From JADKAV01 sp963704075 (GTDB taxonomy: Bacteria; Actinomycetota; Actinomycetes; S36-B12; UBA10799): 64,000 nucleotides of DNA. A program made the position numbers and the translations under genes. The notes under the pieces were generated by a model, which saw only the letters and a program-made list of their open reading frames with translations, was not told where the DNA came from and ran no database searches. This document shows positions 1-9,301 of this stretch, one piece after another (positions within the stretch are counted from its first letter, which is position 1; each line of letters opens with the position of its first letter). Location of the stretch: the NCBI GenBank assembly GCA_963704075.1, contig CAVPGV010000011.1:1-64000 (forward strand), written 5' to 3'.

Positions 1-1
1 C

Positions 2-1014
2 GGTCTGGCCGGCGCCGCCGACGTCGCGGGGGATTCCCGGGTGCTGGGCGCCGGGACCACCGGGTCGCTGGTGGCGATCGCCACCAACAGTCCGGTCGCG
101 GTCGGGTCGGGGATGGTGAACACCGCCCAGCAGTTGCAGGACCTGCCGAGCGTGGCAGACGCCTGGGCCGACGGCGCCATTTCGGGGTTGCATGTGCATC
201 AGATCCTGGCCCACGCCCCGCGCATCGACGACTTCACCGCCAAACAAGCCGCCGCCGTCGGCCTGGCGAAACTCACCGACGCCTCGGAGGTCCGCCGGGT
301 GTTGCAGGTCGCCGCGGACGCCGACAACCCGGCCCATCTGGATCTGACCGTCGAGCAGCAACGCGCCAAACGCAGCCTGCGGCTGTCCGCGCGGGCGAAC
401 GGGATGTGGGCGATCACCGGGCTGCTCGATGAGGTCGACGGGGCGATCCTGGCCGACACCCTGGCCTCGTTCACCCGCCCGCCGGACACCCACGACACGA
501 CCACCCCGGCCCAGCGCCGCGCCGACGCCCTGGCCGACATGGCCACCGCCGCCGCAGCCAACACCCGTCCGCTCGGAGTGTCCGCAGTCAGCATCCTGGT
601 CGACCTGGAGAACCTGCCCGCCGGGGCGGAGGCGACCCTGGTCGACGGCACCCCGCTGGGGGCCGACAGCTTCGACCTGCTGTCCTGCGCCGCGGTGTGC
701 ACGGTGATCTTCGGGCTCAAACGCACAGGCACCTTCGTGCCGCTGGCGCTAGGACGCACGGCAACGCCGGGCCTCCGCCGCGCAGTGGGCGGCGCTGATC
801 GCCCGCGACCGCGGCTGCATCCGCTGCGGACGGTCCCCCCGGCACTGCCACGCCCACCACATCCTGCACTGGAAAGACGGCGGCCGCACCGACCTGTCAA
901 ATCTGGCCCTGCTTGTGTTCGCGATGCCACCACGACCTGCACCACGGCCGCTACACCATCACCATGAACACCCACACCATCCCCGTCATCACCCACACCC
1001 GCGGACCACCCTGA
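2..1014 (+). pseudogene. DUF222 / HNH endonuclease-like protein, 5' cut by window edge, two frameshifts
   Basis: The frame is open from the first bases, so the true start lies upstream of the window. The first 240 or so codons resemble the alpha-helical DUF222 region found in many actinobacterial repeat-family proteins. The C-terminal HNH nuclease domain is present but in other frames: after an extra base near 755-770 the frame at 771 reads a zinc-knuckle-like CIRCG followed by HCHAHHILHWKDGG and DLSNLALL, and an extra t near 913-916 restores LLCSRCHHDLHHG and a stop at 1012-1014. The H-N-H signature is therefore intact at DNA level. DUF222/HNH proteins are often multicopy in actinobacteria and their role is not settled. 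Either the gene is decayed or the two +1 changes are assembly errors; the second is favoured because similar breaks occur all over the window. Confidence 0.75.
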
Positions 1015-1082
1015 ACAGCGGTCTGGGCGGTGCGATGCGAGTAGCAGGGTGTCGGGACGCGCGACTCTTCGCCCAGACAAGA

Positions 1083-1123
1083 CTGAATCCCCTGGTCCAC
1101 CAAAGTGGTTTCAGGGGATTCAG
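1083..1123. terminator. Bidirectional stem-loop terminator
   Basis: A perfect 12-bp inverted repeat (CTGAATCCCCTG at 1083-1094 against CAGGGGATTCAG at 1112-1123) encloses an inner CCAC/GTGG stem with a CAAA loop. It lies between the end of the HNH gene on the plus strand and the stop of the convergent L,D-transpeptidase gene, where a terminator shared by both transcripts is expected. There is no long U run on either side. Confidence 0.7.
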
Positions 1124-1130
1124 GCAGCGA

Positions 1131-2327
1131 TCAGGCCGACGGAGTGATCGATTCAGTTTGCACTGGACCGGTCTTCGAGCCCTTCAGCCAGTCCTTCCAG
1201 GACTCGTTCCACTCGGTGATCCCGTTGCCCAGGTCCTGGGTGCGGCCGGTGTTGCGGACGTCGATGATGTCACCGACCCGGGAGTTCTGGAACAACCAGT
1301 ATGCGTTGTCGGTGCTCAGACCCACACACCCGTGGCTGACGTTCGAGTAGCCCTGGGAGCCGACCGACCAGGGTGCGGCGTGCACGAACTCACCGGAGTT
1401 GGTGATGCGCATGGCCCAGTTGACATCAAGGCGGTAGTACTCGGGGTCGTCTTCGGAGGTCCCACCCGTCGCGGCATCCATCACCACGAAATCGAGCTTC
1501 TCGGAGATGACCTTCACCCCGGACCGGGTCTCGAAACCGGGCTTTCCGCTGGTGGCTGGGAAGGTGCGGATGACCTTCCCGTTCTTCTTGACCTTCAGGG
1601 CGTGCCTATTGGCGTCGTAGATGGACACCATCGAGTCGCCGGTCTTGTAGGTGATGTCTTGGTTCTCGGCGCCATAGGCACCGGGTCCGGTCTTGACACC
1701 ACGCAGCGGCATCACGACCTCGATGGTCGTGTTCGCCGGCCAGTACTTCTTCGGGCGGAACACGACGACGGTGTCCGACTCCCAGTTCCAGGCGCCCTTG
1801 ACAGGTGTCGAGGTCTTCACCTGCAACTGCTCCTCCACGGCCTTCTTGTTCTTGACCGGGGCGTCGAAGGTTACGCGGATCGGCATGCCTACCCCGACAG
1901 TCACGTCATCGGCGACGCTCACCGAGCTGATCTGCACCAGCGTCTTCGGGTTCACGGTCTTGAAGGTGCGATCGATCGTGGTGGGGGCGCCGGATGCATT
2001 CGTGGCAGTGGCTTCCACGGCGTATTTCGCGCCGAAATCCAGCACCTTGGCCTTGGACGTCCACGTGTCCCGTTCGGCGTTGTATGAGCCCTTCAGGAGC
2101 CCCTTGGGCCCTTTCACGGTCACGTCCGCCAGAGAACCGTCCTCCGCGACCACGACAATGGGCTGATTGACGGGGGCCTTGCGGTCCACCGCCGGGAGCA
2201 CCTGCATACTCACCGGGGCCTGCTCAGGCGTCTGACTACGCGCGATCAGCGTAGGGCCACATCCGGCAGCGAGCAGCGCGGTGGCTGCTGCCCCAGCGAT
2301 GGCGACATTCCGTCTGGCAACTGTCAT
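1131..2327 (-). CDS. L,D-transpeptidase lipoprotein (YkuD family, LdtMt2-like)
   Basis: 398-aa exported enzyme expected to make 3-3 peptidoglycan cross-links, outside the membrane. The ATG at 2327 was chosen over an upstream start because it follows a GAGG motif and begins a clean lipoprotein signal peptide ending in LAAGC (lipobox cysteine near residue 23). Residues about 40-250 look like the tandem Ig-like domains of mycobacterial Ldt enzymes, and residues about 255-380 are the YkuD catalytic domain with SHGCVGLS, whose cysteine (about residue 333) is the nucleophile. Length matches the roughly 400-aa LdtMt2 class. It stands alone between the terminator at 1083-1123 and the oxidase genes. 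Actinobacteria usually have several paralogues, so a specific gene name is not justified. Confidence 0.93.
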   Translation of the reverse strand: MTVARRNVAIAGAAATALLAAGCGPTLIARSQTPEQAPVSMQVLPAVDRKAPVNQPIVVVAEDGSLADVTVKGPKGLLKGSYNAERDTWTSKAKVLDFGAKYAVEATATNASGAPTTIDRTFKTVNPKTLVQISSVSVADDVTVGVGMPIRVTFDAPVKNKKAVEEQLQVKTSTPVKGAWNWESDTVVVFRPKKYWPANTTIEVVMPLRGVKTGPGAYGAENQDITYKTGDSMVSIYDANRHALKVKKNGKVIRTFPATSGKPGFETRSGVKVISEKLDFVVMDAATGGTSEDDPEYYRLDVNWAMRITNSGEFVHAAPWSVGSQGYSNVSHGCVGLSTDNAYWLFQNSRVGDIIDVRNTGRTQDLGNGITEWNESWKDWLKGSKTGPVQTESITPSA

Positions 2328-2537
2328 CAAACCAACCTCACAACGTTCCCCGTCCATACCTACGAACACATCGACGCGGACAAGGAGCCAACACGCCGAC
2401 AATTACATCTTCCCACGCAGGAGGGGGTTTCTAAACCCGCGGCACACCGCCGAAACCGTGATTCACACCACGTCCAAACAACGAGAACCAGTCTAATCCG
2501 GACAATTGATCGTTATGCCACAGGACGTGAGTCCAGA

Positions 2538-2933
2538 TCAGTGCGCGAAGTCTCCGCGGTAGTACTCGAAGACCAGCCCGATGATGCTGATCATGAGGAA
2601 GACGATCCCCGCGATCATCAGCCAGGTGGCGAAGATCAGGCCGAACGCGATGAGCATGGCGCTCGCACCCATCGGCAGCGGCCACCAGGACTGGGGACTG
2701 AAGAACCCGTAGTCCGGGGCCGCCTCGTCCTGGTTGGCCATCATGTCGTCCTCGGGCCGGTTGTCCAGCCGCTTGGCGGTGTACAGCAGGTAGAAGGCGA
2801 TCAGCGCCGTCATGAAGCCGGTGAAGATCAGTGCCGTACCACCGACCCAGTCGCGCGACCAGACCGCGTAGATGGTTCCGACGATCCCGAAGAACACCGC
2901 TCCGGCTGCGAACAGGTACCCCGAGTACTTCAC
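2538..2933 (-). CDS. ctaF: Cytochrome c oxidase subunit 4 (actinobacterial CtaF)
   Basis: 131-aa membrane protein with four hydrophobic segments (about residues 5-25, 33-52, 88-107, 109-127) and a polar middle containing the PQSWWPLPMG stretch typical of the actinobacterial aa3 oxidase subunit IV. It supports the haem-copper oxidase of the respiratory supercomplex in the cytoplasmic membrane. Its start overlaps the ctaD stop by 4 bp (ATGA), so the two are translationally coupled, and it is the last gene of ctaC-ctaD-ctaF. The 210 bp downstream to the L,D-transpeptidase start hold no gene that I can see. Confidence 0.93.
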   Translation of the reverse strand: MKYSGYLFAAGAVFFGIVGTIYAVWSRDWVGGTALIFTGFMTALIAFYLLYTAKRLDNRPEDDMMANQDEAAPDYGFFSPQSWWPLPMGASAMLIAFGLIFATWLMIAGIVFLMISIIGLVFEYYRGDFAH

Positions 2934-4684
2934 TTCTCGACCCCCTTCTGGCCAGCGCCGGCGCCCACCAGACCGTCCACCACGCTGTCGGAGAGCAGGC
3001 CCTCCACCTCAGGGTGGTGCAGGTCGAACGCCGGACGCTCGGAACGGATCGGCGGCAGCGACACGAAGTTGTGCCGCGGCGGCGGGCAACTTGTCGCCCA
3101 TTCGAGCGAGGCACCCCATCCCCACGGGTCATCCACCGTGACGTTCGGGGCGAACCGCCAGGTCTTGTAGACGTTGTAGAGGAAGAACAGCGTCGACACG
3201 CTCAGGATCAAGGCGCCCAGCGACGAGATCTGGTTCAGCAGCGTGAACCCTTCGTCGGGCAGGTAGTCCGCGTAGCGACGCGGCATACCCTGCGTGCCGA
3301 GCCAGTGCTGCACCAGGAACGTGATCTGGAATCCCCAGAACAGCAGCCAGAAGTGCCACTTGCCGAGGCGCTCGTCGAGCATCTTCCCAGTCATCTTGGG
3401 CCACCAGAAGTAGAAGCCCGCGAACATGATGAACACGACGGTGCCGAAGACCGTGTAGTGGAAATGCGCCACGACGAAGTAACTGTCGGACAACTGGAAG
3501 TCCAGCGGCGGCGAGGCCAGCATGATGCCGGTCAGTCCACCGAACAGGAACGTTATGAGGAAGCCCAGCGTGAACAACATGGGCGTTTCGAACGTTATGG
3601 ATCCACCCCACATCGTTCCCACCCAGTTGAAGAACTTCACCCCCGTGGGTACCGCGATGAGCATCGTCATGAAGGCGAAGAAGGGCAGGAGCACCGCACC
3701 GGTCACGTACATGTGGTGCGCCCACACGGCCATGGACAGCCCGGCGATGGCCAGGGTCGCGAAGACCAGGCCCTTGTAGCCGAAGATCGGCTTGCGGCTG
3801 AAGACCGGCAGGATCTCGCTGGTGATCCCGAAGAACGGCAGCGCCAGGATGTAGACCTCCGGGTGCCCGAAGAACCAGAAGAGGTGCTGCCAGAGGATCG
3901 CTCCGCCGTTCTCCGAGGCGAACACCACGGTCCCGAACTTGCGGTCCATCTCGACCACCAGCAGTGCGGCGGCCAGGACCGGGAACACCATGAGGACCAG
4001 CACCGAGGTGGACAGCACGGTCCAGGTGAAGATCGGCATCCGGAACATGGTCATGCCCGGTGCTCGCATCGTGAAGATCGTGGTCAGGAAGTTCACCGCG
4101 CCGAGGATGGTGCCCAGACCACCCATGGCCAGGCCCAGCAGCCACAGGTCGGCGCCCGCGCTCGGGGTGAACACCTCGTTGTGCAGCGGAGCGTAGGCGA
4201 ACCATCCGAAGTCCGCTGCACCACTCGGGGTGAGGAATCCGGCCGCAGCGGTGATCCCGCCGAAGAAGAACAGCCAGTACGAGAACATGTTCAGCCGGGG
4301 GAAGGCCACGTCCGGAGCACCGATCTGCAGCGGCATGATGACGTTGCCGAAGCCGACGAACAGCGGCGTCGCGAACAGGAACAGCATGATCGTTCCGTGC
4401 ATCGTGAACAGCTGGTTGTACTGGGCGTTCGAGACCAGCTGCATGCCAGGCTCCGCGAGTTCAGCGCGGATGATCAGGGCCATCAGGCCGGCCAGCAGGA
4501 AGTAGGCGAACGACGTGATCAGATACAACTGACCGATGATCTTGTGGTCGGTGGAGGTGAGCCACTTGACCACTGTCTGGCCGAAGCCCTGACGCTTGTG
4601 CGCCTTGCGGGCCTCGCGTGCCGCTTGTTTGGCCGCCGCGATGTCGACGTCGGACGCCGGCTTGGGTTCCTCGATGATTGCCAC
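2930..4684 (-). CDS. ctaD: Cytochrome c oxidase subunit I
   Basis: 584-aa catalytic subunit of the aa3-type oxidase, reducing O2 to water while pumping protons. It has twelve predicted membrane helices and the expected haem-copper motifs: GHPEVYILALP (CuB histidine and cross-linked tyrosine), the HH pair in AVWAHHMYVTG, and HFHYTVFGTV near the last haem ligands. It starts at GTG 4684 after AAGGAG at good spacing. It lies 29 bp after ctaC and overlaps ctaF by 4 bp. In M. tuberculosis ctaD is elsewhere, so having ctaD between ctaC and ctaF is a difference from that genome. Confidence 0.98.
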   Translation of the reverse strand: MAIIEEPKPASDVDIAAAKQAAREARKAHKRQGFGQTVVKWLTSTDHKIIGQLYLITSFAYFLLAGLMALIIRAELAEPGMQLVSNAQYNQLFTMHGTIMLFLFATPLFVGFGNVIMPLQIGAPDVAFPRLNMFSYWLFFFGGITAAAGFLTPSGAADFGWFAYAPLHNEVFTPSAGADLWLLGLAMGGLGTILGAVNFLTTIFTMRAPGMTMFRMPIFTWTVLSTSVLVLMVFPVLAAALLVVEMDRKFGTVVFASENGGAILWQHLFWFFGHPEVYILALPFFGITSEILPVFSRKPIFGYKGLVFATLAIAGLSMAVWAHHMYVTGAVLLPFFAFMTMLIAVPTGVKFFNWVGTMWGGSITFETPMLFTLGFLITFLFGGLTGIMLASPPLDFQLSDSYFVVAHFHYTVFGTVVFIMFAGFYFWWPKMTGKMLDERLGKWHFWLLFWGFQITFLVQHWLGTQGMPRRYADYLPDEGFTLLNQISSLGALILSVSTLFFLYNVYKTWRFAPNVTVDDPWGWGASLEWATSCPPPRHNFVSLPPIRSERPAFDLHHPEVEGLLSDSVVDGLVGAGAGQKGVEK

Positions 4685-4713
4685 GTCAGACTCCTTGTGC
4701 TGCTTCGGTCGTC

Positions 4714-5509
4714 CTACCGCTTGTCAACTGGCCGAACTGGCCCTTGTGCCCGCAGATCCTGCATGTGCTGATCGAACTCCGCCTGGGAGACGACCTTGAC
4801 GGTGAAGAGCATGCGCGAGTGGTCCACCCCACACAACTCCGCGCACTTGCCGAGGTAGGTTCCCTCCTTGTTCGGGGTCACCTCGAACTCGTTGGTGCGG
4901 CCGGGGACGACGTCCATCTTGAACAGGAACGTGGGCACCCAGAAGGAGTGGATCACGTCCGGGGAGGTCAACTCGAACTTCACCTTCTGGTCGACCGGCA
5001 GGTATAGCACCGGGTCCGCTTCGGGGGATCCGATGTCGTAGGCGTTCTGATCCACGTAGTTGAACGTCCAGGACCAGCGGAATCCGACCACGTTCACCGT
5101 CAGGTCCTGGTTGTCCTCGACGGCCGTGAGTTCGATCTGATCGCGGGCCGTGAAGAAGAACAAACCACCGATCAAGATCAGCGGCACCACCGTGTACATG
5201 AGCTCCACGGGCAGGTTGTAGCGGAACTGCACGGGCGCGCCGGTGTCGGTCTTGCGCCGGCGGTACACGATGATCGACCAGAAGATCAGGCCCCACACCA
5301 GAATTCCGACCGCGAGCGCCGCGATCCACGAACCCGGTCCACAGGCTGAGCATCGTCGGACCCTCTTCGGTCGACGGCGCAGGATAGCCCGCTCGCTTCC
5401 AGTCGTCGATGGTGCTCTGTGAGCAGCCCGCCAGTAGCAGCGCGGAGACGCTGCCGAGGGCCACAACGGCGATCCGCCGACTGCGCCCACCCGCTGTATT
5501 CCGACTCAT
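4714..5509 (-). CDS. ctaC: Cytochrome c oxidase subunit II (one frameshift)
   Basis: About 264 aa once one base is removed. The start is ATG 5509 with a GGAAGGG Shine-Dalgarno. It opens with a lipoprotein signal ending in LLLAGC, then two membrane helices and the periplasmic cupredoxin domain with the CuA-binding CAELCGVDHSRM near residue 220. An extra C in the CCC run at 5333-5335 breaks the frame between MLSLWTG and SWIAALAVG, the first transmembrane helix. Everything on both sides is conserved, and the oxidase should be essential for respiration, so a sequence error is more likely than loss of function. It receives electrons from the cytochrome bcc complex and heads the ctaC-ctaD-ctaF operon. 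Confidence 0.93.
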
Positions 5510-5617
5510 CGAACCCTTCCCAGCCACATTTCGCCACGCATGATCGCGCAAGGTTTGACATGACACTAGCGCAATGGGCCGGGCTGTAAAGGCGCTAGGG
5601 GCGCTACGTTCGGAGTC

Positions 5618-6697
5618 ATGTCGCGATTCGTACTGGATTGCGCCGTTTGCCGTCCGGTCGACGAGGAAGTCGGCCGGTGGTTGGCCACCTCGGCGCAACG
5701 TGCCTGGGCGCCGGCTGTGGCCGGATACCACGAAGGAAAGGTCAGTCAGGCCCTGCTCGCGCAGAGTGCGGCAACACTGGCCCTACTGGCCGGAGGCGCC
5801 GTGGCCTGGTTCGCCGCGGACCCCGCCGCGGCGCTGCGCTCCGCCGTGGACCGGGTGACCGAAAGGGCCGGTTTCCCGCTGGTCACCTCACGGTCGACAC
5901 CGTCGCCGTGCTCGACGCCGTGCATGACGGCGCCTCGCGCCACGGCGTGTCCGATCAGGTTCTGGGCGTGGATTCCCGTGGCCGCATCCACCCGGACGAC
6001 CTGGCCCGTGTCACCCAGCCGGTGGCAATGGTGACGGCGCTGGGAAATCAGGAGATCGGCACGGTGCAGCAGGACCTCGCCCAGTGGAAGGTCGCCAGCG
6101 GATCCACTGTGATCCTCGACGCGCGCACTGCGTTCGGTTGGACCGAACTCCCCGACTACTGGGATGTGCTGGTCCTGGACCCCCGCGCATGGGGTGCACC
6201 CGCGGGAGCTTCAGTGGTCGTCGCCCGCACAGGTCAGGCCCCTCGCTCGGACTTCGACAACGTGCCCGCCGCGGTTACCGCCGGGCTGGCCGGACAGCGA
6301 TGGCTGTCGGCTGCGACCCGGGCCGAGGAGGTCGCCCGCAGCCAGGTGGCGACGATCCGGCGCCGGTTGCTTACCGAACTCTCCGGGCGTGCAGATCCAC
6401 GGCGGCGAGCCGGACGATCTCCCCCACATCCTGAGCGTGTCGGTGCTGTACGTGGATGCCGAGGCGGTCCAGACCGCGTTGGACGCCCGCGGCTACGCGG
6501 TGGGCAGTGGTTCGGCGTGCGCCTCGAGATCCAGGCAGCCCAGCCATGTGCTGGCGGCCATCGGCGGGCTCACCAGTGGCAACCTACGCATCGGACTCCC
6601 CCCCGATCTCGGCGACGACGCCGTGGACGGCTTCGTGCAGGCGGTGGTGGAGGTGGTGACCGAAGTGCGTGAACAGATGGGGACCCAGAACCTATGA
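5618..6697 (+). CDS. Cysteine desulfurase-like (class V aminotransferase fold) lacking the PLP lysine; two compensating frameshifts
   Basis: About 359 aa when two breaks are bridged: one missing base between about 5865 and 5895, and one extra G at 6385-6387. It is divergent from ctaC and overlaps tusA by 4 bp. The fold assignment rests on the DARTAFGW stretch (PLP-ring aspartate region) and on the C-terminal GSGSACASRSRQPSH loop, which matches the sulfur-accepting cysteine loop of IscS/NifS. The segment that should read SAHK-GGPKG reads LDPRAWGAPAG instead, so the Schiff-base lysine is absent, and the N-terminal substrate region (VLDCAVCRPVD rather than LDNAATTPV) is also changed. That stretch is far from either frame break. 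It is therefore probably not an active PLP desulfurase; a persulfide-carrier or scaffold role with TusA is possible but is inference. Confidence 0.8.
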
Positions 6698-6951
6698 GTC
6701 AGCCCTCGGAAGCCGACGAGGTGGTCATCGATGCCCGCGGGCTGGTGTGTCCGCATCCGGTGATCGCCCTGGCACAAGCCGCGAATGGGGCTGCACCGGG
6801 CACCCGTTTGGTGCTTCTGGCCGATGATCCGGTGGCCACGACCGATGTCCCAGCCTGGTGTCGCATGCGCGAAGCCCAACTGCTCGAGGTGCAGCGGAGG
6901 GCCGACCACTGGCGGTTCCTGGTGACTACCACACGTCCGGACGGTCGATGA
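6694..6951 (+). CDS. tusA: TusA-family sulfurtransferase
   Basis: 85-aa protein with the family signature RGLVCPHPVIAL, where the cysteine of the CPxP motif carries sulfur as a persulfide. Size is normal for TusA (about 80 aa). The start overlaps the preceding desulfurase-like gene by 4 bp (ATGA), so the two are coupled; in several other actinobacteria a desulfurase-like and a TusA domain are fused in one protein. The last 26 bp overlap the 3' end of the convergent aat gene. Which acceptor receives the sulfur (tRNA thiolation, molybdopterin, other) cannot be read from the sequence. Confidence 0.88.
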   Translation: MSQPSEADEVVIDARGLVCPHPVIALAQAANGAAPGTRLVLLADDPVATTDVPAWCRMREAQLLEVQRRADHWRFLVTTTRPDGR

Positions 6952-7537
6952 CCTGCTCCAGTCGACGTAGGTACACAGGTCGCGGAACATCCACCACGCC
7001 GAGGGAGGCCAGATGCTCCGTGCGCCACTGAGTGTCGAGCAGGACGGGCTGCTCACGGTTCCGCAAGCGTTCGACGAGGCCGACCAGCGCCACTTTGGAC
7101 GCGTCCCGGGCGCGGTGGAACATGGACTCCCCGGAGATGAAGCCCCCGATGTTGACCACGAACAGGCCGCCGGCGAGTCTGCCTTCAGCGTCGCGTGCCT
7201 CAACGCTGTGGGCGTGGCCCAGTCCGTGCAGATCCCGGTAGGCGGCCTCGAGACCGGGGTCTATCCACCCGCCAGGCCGCTGAGGATCCGCGCAGAATGC
7301 GAGCACCTCTTCGAAGTCCTCGTCATAACCCACGCTGTAGCGTGACGCACTCTTGCGCAGACTGCGCGACACCCGCAAACCGTCGAGGGGAAGAACTCCG
7401 CGGGGGTCCGGCGCCCACCATTGGTACATGAGGCCCCAGTACGACATCGCGAAGATGCCTTTGCGGTACCCCTCGAGCATCAGACGGGCATCGATGCCAC
7501 GGGAGAAACCGACCAGTTCCCGCTTCTCGCTGGCCAC
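6926..7537 (-). CDS. aat: Leucyl/phenylalanyl-tRNA--protein transferase
   Basis: 203-aa enzyme that adds Leu or Phe from aminoacyl-tRNA to proteins with N-terminal basic residues, marking them for ClpS/ClpAP-type degradation. Family motifs seen in order are YRKGIFAM, WWAPDPRGVLPL, GWIDPGLEAAYRDLH, GHAHSVE, GGLFVVNIGGFISGESMF and DTQWRTEHLASLG. The N-terminus is short and begins at GTG 7537 without a strong Shine-Dalgarno, so the exact start is uncertain. It converges on tusA with a 26-bp coding overlap and follows the HesB/IscA-like gene on the same strand. Confidence 0.93.
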   Translation of the reverse strand: MASEKRELVGFSRGIDARLMLEGYRKGIFAMSYWGLMYQWWAPDPRGVLPLDGLRVSRSLRKSASRYSVGYDEDFEEVLAFCADPQRPGGWIDPGLEAAYRDLHGLGHAHSVEARDAEGRLAGGLFVVNIGGFISGESMFHRARDASKVALVGLVERLRNREQPVLLDTQWRTEHLASLGVVDVPRPVYLRRLEQVIDRPDVW

Positions 7538-7570
7538 GTGAGGGGTCGGCCCGCCGCTAGAACCTCAGGC

Positions 7571-7933
7571 TCAGTGGAAGGAGTCGCCGCAGGCGCAGGA
7601 TCCAGTGGCATTGGGGTTGTCGATGGTGAACCCCTGCTTGTCGATCTGGTCGACGAAGTCGATCGTCGCCCCACCCAGGTACGGCCCGCTCATCCGGTCG
7701 ACGACCACGGTCACACCATCGAAGTCCAGGCGCTGATCGCCGTCGAGCGTGCGCTCGTCGAAGAACAATTGGTACCGCAGGCCCGAGCAGCCGCCAGGCT
7801 GTACAGCGATCCGCAGGGCTAGGTCGTCGCGGCCTTCTTGTGCGAGCAGGGCGGCCACCTTGCTGGAAGCCGTCTCAGTCAGCGTGACGCCAGTCGTGGG
7901 AGCAGATTCCGGGGTGGTTGTCTCAGCGCTCAT
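7571..7933 (-). CDS. erpA: HesB/IscA-type iron-sulfur insertion protein
   Basis: 120-aa A-type Fe-S carrier. The three cluster-ligating cysteines are present: one in QPGGCSGLRYQLFF and two in GSCACGDSF at the C-terminus. The ATG at 7933 is preferred over a TTG three bases upstream and follows an AAAGG motif. It corresponds in position to M. tuberculosis Rv2204c, which is also close to ctaC. It can deliver clusters to [4Fe-4S] enzymes such as NadA (next gene, divergent) and LipA (later in the window). The symbol erpA is by family similarity; sufA or iscA would describe the same fold. Confidence 0.9.
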   Translation of the reverse strand: MSAETTTPESAPTTGVTLTETASSKVAALLAQEGRDDLALRIAVQPGGCSGLRYQLFFDERTLDGDQRLDFDGVTVVVDRMSGPYLGGATIDFVDQIDKQGFTIDNPNATGSCACGDSFH

Positions 7934-8098
7934 CAAGTGTTCCTTTCACTGTTCGCCCTGGTCAACAGCCCCAATACCCGGGGCTATTCCCTCAATACTG
8001 CCACAGCCGAGGTAAGGGCGCCCTAAGCGGCGCAGGCAACTGCCGCGGCGTTCGCGGGCGGCAAACGCGTCTCGCCACGCGATCTACGGCGTGTCACC

Positions 8099-9298
8099 AT
8101 GGCAAGTGTGACCAACACCTTCACCGAACCGGAGCCCTCGGCCCTTTTGCTGTTGCTCGGCCAGCAGTCGGACGCGTACAGCGAACGTGGCGTCGACTGC
8201 CCGGGCGATCTGCCCGCTCCCAGTGACCCGGGCCTGGTGGAGCGTGCCTGGGCCGCGAAGAAGGCACTCGGTAACCGGGCGTTCATCCTCGGCCACCACT
8301 ACCAGCGCGACGAAGTGATCCAGTTCGCCGACGTGACCGGCGACTCCTTCAAACTCGCCCAGCAGGCAGCCGCCCGTCCTGACAGCGAGTTCATCATCTT
8401 CTGCGGCGTGCATTTCATGGCAGAGAGCGCGGATATCCTCACCGCCGACGATCAGATCGTGGTTCTGCCGGACATGGCAGCCGGCTGCTCGATGGCGGAC
8501 ATGGCCGCGGCCGACCAGGTTGAGGCGGCCTGGCGGACTCTCGAGGCCGCGGGGGTGGCAGATGTCACTATCCCAGTCACCTACATGAACTCCACGGCCG
8601 CCATCAAGGCCTTCACCGGTGAGCACGGAGGCACGATCTGCACCTCCAGCAACGCCGACAAATCGCTGGCCTGGGCGTTCGAGCAGGGCGAGAAGGTCCT
8701 GTTCCTGCCCGACCAGCACCTCGGGCGCAACACTGCCGTCCTGCAGATGGGCCTGAGCCTGGATGACTGCGTGGTGTTCGACCCGCACAAGCCCGGCGGT
8801 GGGCTCAGCCAGGAGCAATTGCGCGAGGCCAAGATGATCCTGTGGCGTGGTCACTGCAGCGTGCATGGCCGGTTCACGGAGGAAAGTGTCGACGAAATCC
8901 GGGCAAAAGTACCCAACGTGAACGTTCTCGTTCACCCTGAGTGTCGGCACGAGGTGGTTCTCAAGGCCGATTACGTCGGATCCACGGAGTACATCATCCA
9001 GACCCTTGCTGCCGCCGAACCGGGCAGTGCATGGTCGATCGGCACCGAGTTGAACCTGGTGCGTCGCCTGGCACAGCAGCACCCCGACAAAGAGATCATG
9101 TTCTTGGACCGGACCGTGTGCTACTGCTCGACGATGAACCGCATCGACCTGCCGCACCTTGTCTGGGCGTTGGAGAGCCTGGCGGCCGACCGTGTGGTCA
9201 ACCAGATCGTGGTCGACCCGCAAACGCAGCAATGGGCCCGGGTGGCGCTGGACCGGATGTTGGCCCTGCCCGGCGTCGGCGCCCGGCCCGCGGACTGA
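8099..9298 (+). CDS. nadA: Quinolinate synthase A
   Basis: 399-aa [4Fe-4S] enzyme that condenses iminoaspartate with dihydroxyacetone phosphate to quinolinate in de novo NAD synthesis. Family motifs include NRAFILGHHYQRDEVIQFAD, CGVHFMAE (first cluster cysteine), MNSTAAIKAF, HPECRHEV (second) and the CYCSTM segment (third). Length fits the long actinobacterial NadA type. It is divergent from the HesB/IscA gene, a plausible cluster donor, and ends 3 bp before the convergent pspAB stop. The usual partners nadB and nadC are not in the window. Confidence 0.96.
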   Translation: MASVTNTFTEPEPSALLLLLGQQSDAYSERGVDCPGDLPAPSDPGLVERAWAAKKALGNRAFILGHHYQRDEVIQFADVTGDSFKLAQQAAARPDSEFIIFCGVHFMAESADILTADDQIVVLPDMAAGCSMADMAAADQVEAAWRTLEAAGVADVTIPVTYMNSTAAIKAFTGEHGGTICTSSNADKSLAWAFEQGEKVLFLPDQHLGRNTAVLQMGLSLDDCVVFDPHKPGGGLSQEQLREAKMILWRGHCSVHGRFTEESVDEIRAKVPNVNVLVHPECRHEVVLKADYVGSTEYIIQTLAAAEPGSAWSIGTELNLVRRLAQQHPDKEIMFLDRTVCYCSTMNRIDLPHLVWALESLAADRVVNQIVVDPQTQQWARVALDRMLALPGVGARPAD

Positions 9299-9301
9299 GA
9301 C

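Noticed and set aside
2425..2445. GGGTTT-CT-AAACCC hairpin downstream of ctaF
   Set aside because: The two-base loop is too tight for a proper terminator stem and no T run follows; I could not decide whether it has a function.
2831..4771. 646-codon open frame on the plus strand opposite ctaD
   Set aside because: It is antisense to a conserved oxidase gene, and its product is an unrealistic mix of Arg, His, Glu and Gln. High GC creates such shadow frames throughout the window.
4714..5509. Programmed ribosomal frameshifting in ctaC
   Set aside because: There is no slippery heptamer or downstream pseudoknot candidate, and similar breaks at short homopolymers occur in many unrelated genes here; sequence error is simpler.
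5566..5598. Inverted repeat CTAGCGC / GCGCTAG between ctaC and the desulfurase-like gene
   Set aside because: Only 7 bp with a 19-bp spacer in GC-rich DNA; too weak to call an operator, although the position is suggestive.
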